Source of the DNA: Variovorax sp. WDL1
GTDB taxonomy: Bacteria > Pseudomonadota > Gammaproteobacteria > Burkholderiales > Burkholderiaceae_C
Length of the DNA stretch: 40,769 bases
NCBI RefSeq assembly: GCF_001541225.1
Contig: NZ_LMTS01000004.1
Coordinates: forward strand, 1 to 40,769
Direction of reading: 5' to 3'
The translations under genes and the position numbers were made by a program. The notes beneath the pieces were generated by a model. That model was given only the letters and a program-made list of their open reading frames with translations. It ran no database searches and was not told where the DNA came from. Positions 39,773 to 40,769 of this stretch are shown piece by piece; position 1 is the first letter of the stretch, and the number at the start of each line of letters is the position of its first letter.

Positions 39773-40769
39773 ATGCAAGCCACAGGCAACATCCTCAGCG
39801 AAGCAGAGCACAGCCCCGCCTGCATCATCCCGCGCACGCGGCTCGCGGGCGGGGTCGTGTGGGACGCCGCAAGCCTGAGGCCGACAGACGGCATCGTGAC
39901 GCTCGAAGTTGATGCCCTGCACGAACTCGAGGGTGTGGTGGCCTTGCTCCGAGAAAATCCCTTGCCCGTCGAAATGCTGGGGCCCGACGCCTTCCGCATC
40001 GATGCGTGCCGCCGCATGATGGCGCGCGTGCGCCAGACGCTGGAGACCGGTGTCGGCTTCGTGATCATCGACAAGTTGCCCATGGACGTGTTCTCCAAGG
40101 AGGATGCCAAGGCCATCTACTGGATCCTGTCGCAACTCGTGTCGCGCCCCGTCGCGCAGAGCTGGGACGGCAAGATGATCTACGACGTGCGCGACCTCGG
40201 AAGGCCTCCGGGCAATGGCGTGCGGCCCGACGTGACCAATGCCGAGCAGAACTTCCACACCGACAACAGCTACAACCTCTGCGCGCCCGACTACGTCGCC
40301 CTGCTGTGCCTGCGCCCGGCCAAGGAAGGCGGAATCAGCAGCATCGTCAGCTTCCACACGGTCTACAACGAGATGCTCGCGAGGCACCCGGAGCTGATCG
40401 ATCGGTTGTTCGCGCCCTACCTCTTCGATCGCAACCGTGAGCATGCGCCGGAGGCGCCGCCGGTCATCAGCCACCCCCTGATGCAGATGACGGACGGACG
40501 CCTGACGAGCCGGCTCTCGCACCGCCATGTCGTCAACGGCTACAGGATGGCCGGCATCGAGCTCGACGGGCTGGGCAAGGACGCGCTCGAAGCCCTCGAA
40601 GCCACGATGAACCAGCCGCACCTGATCCGCGAGTTCTTCTTCGAGCCGGGCCAGATCCAGATCGTCGACAACCGTCGGCTGGGCCATCGCCGCACCGGCT
40701 ACACCGACTTTGCGGAGGATGACCGCAAGCGCCACCTCGTGCGCCTGTGGCTGCGCTCGCGCGGCCGCC
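39773..40769 (+). CDS. TauD/TfdA-family Fe(II)/2-oxoglutarate dioxygenase (C-terminus beyond window)
   Basis: At least 332 residues are visible; the right edge cuts the gene near its end. The facial triad is present: NFHTDNSYN (H162, D164) and the distal DNRRLGHRRTGY (H305), with R324 in HLVRLWLR to bind 2-oxoglutarate. Such enzymes hydroxylate sulfonates, phenoxyacids or other carboxylates. An AGGAG site 8 bases upstream chooses ATG 39773 over an in-frame ATG at 39755. It is divergent from a LysR regulator. The substrate is not evident. Confidence 0.9.
   Translation, partial: MQATGNILSEAEHSPACIIPRTRLAGGVVWDAASLRPTDGIVTLEVDALHELEGVVALLRENPLPVEMLGPDAFRIDACRRMMARVRQTLETGVGFVIIDKLPMDVFSKEDAKAIYWILSQLVSRPVAQSWDGKMIYDVRDLGRPPGNGVRPDVTNAEQNFHTDNSYNLCAPDYVALLCLRPAKEGGISSIVSFHTVYNEMLARHPELIDRLFAPYLFDRNREHAPEAPPVISHPLMQMTDGRLTSRLSHRHVVNGYRMAGIELDGLGKDALEALEATMNQPHLIREFFFEPGQIQIVDNRRLGHRRTGYTDFAEDDRKRHLVRLWLRSRGR

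Overview
This window comes from a GC-rich betaproteobacterium, most likely a Burkholderiales/Comamonadaceae member of the Variovorax type. That placement is inferred from the very high third-position GC, several orphan Bug/TctC-type tripartite-tricarboxylate (TTT) binding proteins, and many LysR, IclR and GntR regulators next to small catabolic operons. No rRNA, tRNA, CRISPR array, insertion sequence or replication origin was seen.

The left half (about 1-23043) is one type III secretion system (T3SS) locus. A long minus-strand operon runs sctV - sctS - sctC - sctD - small needle/pilus candidate - sctI - sctJ - sctK - sctL - sctN - sctO - sctT - sctU, then a giant gene that leaves the window at base 1. 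sctQ and sctR are divergent, on the plus strand. The 296-base gap between sctV and sctQ carries a CRP-like palindrome and a possible promoter. Almost all core export and basal-body genes are present. The ruler (sctP), gatekeeper (sctW), translocators and chaperones are not in the window. SctU has HSAR where the autocleavage motif NPTH is nearly universal.

The giant gene (1-8895, minus, at least 2965 codons, no stop before the edge) is the standout. It has an Ala/Lys/Glu-rich coiled-coil N-terminus, two related beta-modules, two hydrophobic segments, and a cholera/pertussis-toxin-like ADP-ribosyltransferase domain (Arg ~1765, STS ~1808-1810, ExE ~1872-1874). These are followed by a duplicated ~95-residue module and a run of ~50-residue helical repeats. 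Its place at the end of the T3SS operon suggests a giant secreted effector or toxin.

The right half (23044-40769) holds small-molecule catabolism. A minus-strand operon encodes a VOC protein, a fumarylacetoacetate-hydrolase-family enzyme, a TTT binding protein, an AA_synth-family protein and an MDR oxidoreductase. A GntR/FCD regulator follows, a convergent amidohydrolase lies beyond it, and an FMN reductase is divergent. Next come a LysR regulator divergent from a second TTT protein with a PHP/DUF3604-like hydrolase, and then a third TTT protein with a LeuC/LeuD-type dehydratase pair divergent from a HutC-type GntR and an IclR regulator. The window ends with a LysR regulator divergent from a TauD/TfdA-family oxygenase cut by the right edge. 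Several divergent promoters carry palindromes that look like the operators of the adjacent regulators.
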